Positions 43,654 through 46,805 of a stretch of DNA of 46,805 nt are shown in pieces. The translations under genes and the position numbers were made by a program. The notes under the pieces were generated by a model. The model made no database searches. It saw only the letters and a program-made list of their open reading frames with translations, and was not told the DNA's origin. How positions within the stretch are numbered: position 1 is the stretch's first letter; each line of letters begins with the position of its first letter. The stretch is from Chromobacterium haemolyticum (GTDB lineage: Bacteria; Pseudomonadota; Gammaproteobacteria; Burkholderiales; Chromobacteriaceae): the NCBI RefSeq assembly GCF_002081825.1, contig NZ_MUKU01000041.1, positions 1-46,805 on the forward strand, read 5' to 3'.

Positions 43654-45153
43654 GTGTCTTTGACACTGACCACGCCCCCAAACAACGTGCTCGCCACCAT
43701 CGATATGGGCTCCAACAGCTTCCGCCTGCAAGTGTCGCGGGTGGTGGACGACCAGCTGTACGCGCTGGACGTGATGAAGGAGACCGTGCGCTTGGGCGCG
43801 GGCCTGACCGCCGACAAACAGCTGGACCAAGAAACCCAGGACAAGGCGCTGGCCTGCCTCGCCCGCTTTGGCGAGCGTCTGCGCGGCTTCACCCCGGCCC
43901 AAGTGCGCGCGGTGGGCACCAACACCCTGCGCGTGGCCAAGAACGCGGCGGATTTCATCGCCAAGGCCGAGCCGCTGCTGGGTTTCCCCATTGAAGTGAT
44001 CGCCGGCCGCGAAGAAGCGCGGCTGATCTATCTGGGCGCCGCCCATTCGCTGCCGGACACTAAGGAGCGGCGCATGGTGGTGGACATCGGCGGCGGATCC
44101 ACCGAGTTCATCATCGGCAGCCATTACAAGGCTTTGGTCACGGAAAGCCTGCCCTTGGGCTGCGTTAGCTACACATTGCGTTATTTCGGCAACGGCAAGC
44201 TGACTCAGGCCAATTTCCAGGATGCGATTCTGGCCGCGCGCAATGAGATCCAGCGCATCGCCCATCAATACCAGCGCGAGGAATGGCAGTTGGCGGTGGG
44301 CACCTCCGGTACCGCGCGTTCCTTGCGCGACGTGCTGGAAATCAACGACTGGAGCACGGCCGACATCACCCTGTCCGGCATGGAAAAGCTCAAGGCGCAG
44401 CTGATCCGCCAGGGCAGCATAGACGCCATCGACGTCAACGGCCTCAAGGCCGACCGCGCGCCGGTGCTGGCAGGTGGCCTCGCCATCATGATCGCGGTGT
44501 TTCAGGAGTTGGCCATCGACAAGATGACGGTGGCCGAAGGCGCTCTGCGCGACGGCGTGCTATACGATCTATTAGGCCGCCAGCGTGAAAAGGACATGCG
44601 CGATACCACCGTCACCCAATTCAAACGCCGCTACCATGTGGACACCGGCCAGGCCGAGCGTGTCACCACGCTGGCCGAGCGTCTGTACCGGATGGTGGCC
44701 GGCGAAGATGTGGACCAGGCCATGCTCAAGCGCCTGCTGTGGGCCGCCAAGCTGCACGAGATCGGACTGACCATCTCGCACACCGCTTATCACAAGCACT
44801 CTTCCTACATCCTGCAGCACGCCGACATGCCCGGCTTCTCCAAGCGTGAGCAGGCCACGCTGGCCGCCATCGTGCTGGGCCACCGCGGCGACATGGGCAA
44901 GATGCGGCAATACATGGAAGACTCCAGCCTGTGGCAGGCGGTGGTGTCGCTGCGGCTGGCGGTTTTGTTCCATCGCAGCCGCAACAGCATTGCACTGCCG
45001 GAAATGCTGGACCTGCGCCAGCACGCCACCGGCTTTGCGCTGACCCTGAACAAGGTCTGGCTGAAAGGCAGCCCGCTGACCGCCAGCGGCTTCAAACAGG
45101 AGATTGGCCAGTGGAAGAACGTCGGCTTCGTGCTAGATATCGTGCAAGTGTGA
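43654..45153 (+). CDS. ppx: Exopolyphosphatase
   Basis: Hydrolyses terminal phosphates of polyphosphate and, in the related GppA, pppGpp. 499 residues from GTG at 43654, which follows GAGAGAAGG; the frame continues upstream to ATG codons at 43588 and 43531 without ribosome-binding sites. The ASKHA-fold motifs are LATIDMGSNSFRLQVSRV, RAVGTNTLRVAKNA, MVVDIGGGSTEFIIG and VGTSGTARSL. The C-terminal HD-like helical part includes KLHEIGLTISHTAYHKHSSYIL. It lies next to phoU, so phosphate sensing and polyphosphate use are together. Confidence 0.92.
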   Translation: MSLTLTTPPNNVLATIDMGSNSFRLQVSRVVDDQLYALDVMKETVRLGAGLTADKQLDQETQDKALACLARFGERLRGFTPAQVRAVGTNTLRVAKNAADFIAKAEPLLGFPIEVIAGREEARLIYLGAAHSLPDTKERRMVVDIGGGSTEFIIGSHYKALVTESLPLGCVSYTLRYFGNGKLTQANFQDAILAARNEIQRIAHQYQREEWQLAVGTSGTARSLRDVLEINDWSTADITLSGMEKLKAQLIRQGSIDAIDVNGLKADRAPVLAGGLAIMIAVFQELAIDKMTVAEGALRDGVLYDLLGRQREKDMRDTTVTQFKRRYHVDTGQAERVTTLAERLYRMVAGEDVDQAMLKRLLWAAKLHEIGLTISHTAYHKHSSYILQHADMPGFSKREQATLAAIVLGHRGDMGKMRQYMEDSSLWQAVVSLRLAVLFHRSRNSIALPEMLDLRQHATGFALTLNKVWLKGSPLTASGFKQEIGQWKNVGFVLDIVQV

Positions 45154-45160
45154 CCCGCCC

Positions 45161-46240
45161 ATGCGCCATGCCACGCTGAAAAAACGCATTCCCACGCTGG
45201 GCGAAGCGCCCGGCACCCTGCTGTCGGTGGGAGAGGCGAAATTGCCGGAAGCCTCGATCTCGCTGTTCGAATACGGCCCGGAGCAATTGCAGGAAACCGT
45301 GTTCCAGACCGTGTCGGAAGGTTTGGCCCACCAGCCCGGCAGCGGCGTGCTGTGGCTCAACGTCTACGGCCTGCACCAGCCCGAGGTGATGCGTGCCATC
45401 GGTCAGCGCTTTGGCCTGCACTCCTTGGTACTGGAAGACATCATGAACGCGCGGCAAAGGCCCAAAGTGGAGGACTACGGCGATTACCTGTTCGTCGCCA
45501 GCCGGGTGTTCGACTATCACCAGCACAGTGAAAACGGAGCGGGCCGGCTGTTGTCCGATCAGATCTACTTGGTCATCGGCCGTCGCTTTGTCCTGAGTTT
45601 CCAGGAGCGCCCCACCGGCGTGTTCGAGGAAGTGCGGGAACGGCTGCGCCGCGGACGCGGCCTGCTGCGTCACAAGGAGGCGGACTACCTGGGCTATTCC
45701 TTGCTGGACGCGATGATAGACGACTATTTCGGCGTGCTCACCGAGTTCAACGAAAGAGTGGAACGTATGGACAGCATGCTGCTGCGCGGCCGCGACCAGG
45801 GCGTGTTGATGCAGATCCAGCGGCTGAAGCGGGATTGTCTGAAGCTTCGCCGCGCACTGATGCCGATGCGGGAAATGCTGATCTCGCTGAACCGCGGCGA
45901 ACACGGCTTCTTCAAGCCGGAAACTCTGGTCTATCTGCGCGACGCCTACGATCACACCATGCACGTGATCGAATCCCTGGAAATGTCGCGCGAGATGGTG
46001 GGCGATATGTTGGACCTTTACCTGTCCACTCAATCTCACCGCCTCAACCTGCAAATGCGGGTGCTTACCGTGTTGACCATGATCTTCATGCCGCTGACGC
46101 TGATCGCCGGCATCTACGGCATGAATTTCGAATACATGCCGGAGCTGAAATGGCACTACGGCTACCACCTGGTGCTGGTGGCGATGCTGGGCATCGCCAG
46201 CGGGCTGGGGTGGCTGTTCTGGAAGCGACGCTGGCTTTAA
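45161..46240 (+). CDS. corA: Magnesium/cobalt transporter CorA family
   Basis: Pentameric divalent-cation channel of the inner membrane, 359 residues. A large cytoplasmic domain (FHSLVLEDIMN-like segment: FGLHSLVLEDIMNARQRPKVEDYGDYLF) precedes a long helix and two C-terminal membrane segments. The first ends in the signature YGMNFEYMPEL (GMN); the second is LVLVAMLGIASGLGWLFWK, and the protein ends in basic KRRWL. It may carry Mg2+, Co2+ or Ni2+. It starts 7 bp after ppx. Its stop codon TAA directly abuts a miniature element. Confidence 0.95.
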   Translation: MRHATLKKRIPTLGEAPGTLLSVGEAKLPEASISLFEYGPEQLQETVFQTVSEGLAHQPGSGVLWLNVYGLHQPEVMRAIGQRFGLHSLVLEDIMNARQRPKVEDYGDYLFVASRVFDYHQHSENGAGRLLSDQIYLVIGRRFVLSFQERPTGVFEEVRERLRRGRGLLRHKEADYLGYSLLDAMIDDYFGVLTEFNERVERMDSMLLRGRDQGVLMQIQRLKRDCLKLRRALMPMREMLISLNRGEHGFFKPETLVYLRDAYDHTMHVIESLEMSREMVGDMLDLYLSTQSHRLNLQMRVLTVLTMIFMPLTLIAGIYGMNFEYMPELKWHYGYHLVLVAMLGIASGLGWLFWKRRWL

Positions 46241-46380
46241 GAGCCAGGTCAAAGTCCGCTGCGTGTCGGCAATATGGCGTTGAAACCGGCTTCGAAATGC
46301 TCATATACCGTGTGTACACTCCTCTTTCTCTGCCGTGTTTGTTTTGTCTCGCTCTTGCTCGCGAGACTTCGAACAGGCTC
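46241..46380. mobile_element. 140-bp IS5-like miniature element
   Basis: Left end GAGCCAGGTCAAAGTC, right end read inward GAGCCTGTTCGAAGTC. Flanks are TAA (the corA stop, 46238-46240) and TAG. The interior aligns with the reverse complement of the element at 33083: TGTCGGCAATATGGCGTTGA versus CGTCGGCGATACGGCGTTGA, TCGAAATGCTCAT in both, TGTACA and GTCTCGC repeats in both, and CTCGCGAGA before the right end. Non-coding. The following 46381-46679 shows no convincing gene. Confidence 0.8.
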
Positions 46381-46682
46381 TAGAGAGTTGCCGCGCGTTG
46401 GTAGAAACACTGTGCGATGAGTGCCTGCGTCAGAGTTCCATGTTCCGTGCGCACGGTGTTTTCTGTCGCAACGCTCCGAGCTTGTAGCATGGATGATGAA
46501 CGCGGGCCTATAAGTTTTGCCGGCAGCCAACAAGCCGCAGGGGTAGTCCTGCCTCCCGTTGCCCTTTTCCCTTCCTGAAAACCTCATTTCCTCGGTTTCG
46601 AGACCTCCGGCCGATCTGCTGCGCGTCGTGAGACGTCGCATAGTGGTTCCGCTTTCTCTGTGGTCTCCCTGATCTCGCCTTA

Positions 46683-46805
46683 GAGCCTGTTCACGATCTT
46701 TTCGTCCTGAGATAATTGCCGAATGCGAAGAAGCCATTATCCAAGCGACGTAAGTCGTGAACAGTTCGAACAGATCAGACCGCTATTGGAAAGCCTGCGC
46801 AAGAA
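46683..46805 (+). mobile_element. Left end of an IS5-family insertion sequence (continues beyond the window)
   Basis: Preceded by TTA (46680-46682), a probable TNA target duplication. The terminal repeat begins GAGCCTGTTCACGATC, which differs by one base from the end of the 200-bp miniature element at 33083. A transposase start codon follows 40 bp inside. The right end is outside the window, so length and completeness are unknown. Confidence 0.85.
46723..46805 (+). CDS. IS5-family transposase, N-terminal fragment
   Basis: The visible 27 codons read MRRSHYPSDVSREQFEQI then RPLLESLRK. This is the typical N-terminal helix (YPSDxxxxQWxxIxPLLP pattern) of IS5-family DDE transposases. The catalytic domain lies past the window edge. 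It is the plausible trans-acting source for the miniature elements with matching ends. Confidence is high for the family and low for the subgroup, although the TNA flank suggests the IS1031/IS427-type groups. Confidence 0.85.
   Translation, partial: MRRSHYPSDVSREQFEQIRPLLESLRK

Noticed and set aside
46249-46737. 162-codon minus-strand frame at the right edge
   Set aside because: It spans the IS end, the spacer and a miniature element, so it is composite and not a gene.

Overview
The window is GC-rich chromosomal DNA from a betaproteobacterium of the Neisseriales, most likely Chromobacterium or a close relative. The basis is the protein types, the grxC-secB-SH3-gpsA and gloB-yafS-rnhA-dnaQ gene orders, and the IS5-type repeats; species is an inference because no search was possible. 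Almost everything is core housekeeping. No prophage, CRISPR array or rRNA operon is present. Mobile DNA is limited to small IS5-like miniature elements and the start of one insertion sequence at the right edge.

Layout. 0.2-5.2 kb: pssA (phosphatidylserine synthase) divergent from rppH and parE, then a small periplasmic binding protein. 5.2-9.6 kb: an SDR/LysR divergent pair, a split short-chain ChrA chromate transporter, another periplasmic binding protein and a PP-loop ATPase. 9.7-17.3 kb: hemE, a 567-bp spacer with a cluster of DnaA-box-like sites, priA, dacB, grxC, secB, an SH3 protein and gpsA. 17.5-26 kb, mostly minus strand: two hypotheticals, tRNA-Ser(CGA), dctA, a tightly overlapped murI/barnase/barstar cluster, mrp/apbC, a CoA-disulfide-reductase-like flavoprotein and tcyP. 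26.6-31.3 kb: mdfA, metG, a 61-residue protein and a membrane protein. 31.7-37.6 kb: initiator tRNA-fMet, ldhA, two miniature elements, yaaA, dtd, a FUSC-like membrane protein and mltD. 37.9-46.2 kb: gloB, yafS-like methyltransferase, rnhA, dnaQ, ispD, ispF, rpiA, phoU, ppx and corA. 46.7 kb to the end: the first 27 codons of an IS5-family transposase.

How the genes work together. Replication and repair functions recur (parE, priA, dnaQ, rnhA). Cell-envelope synthesis and remodelling is represented by pssA, gpsA, murI, dacB and mltD. dnaQ-ispD-ispF are physically coupled, and phoU-ppx-corA form a phosphate and metal homeostasis run.

The most distinctive signal is a family of 48-200 bp repeats. 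Their ends match the end of the insertion sequence at 46683, and several start or end exactly at the stop codon of a gene, with a TNA target duplication that regenerates the stop. Other points worth attention are the DnaA-box cluster between hemE and priA, the secreted RNase/inhibitor pair translationally coupled to murI, and orphan transcription signals at 20.2 kb and 31.3 kb that suggest unannotated small RNAs.
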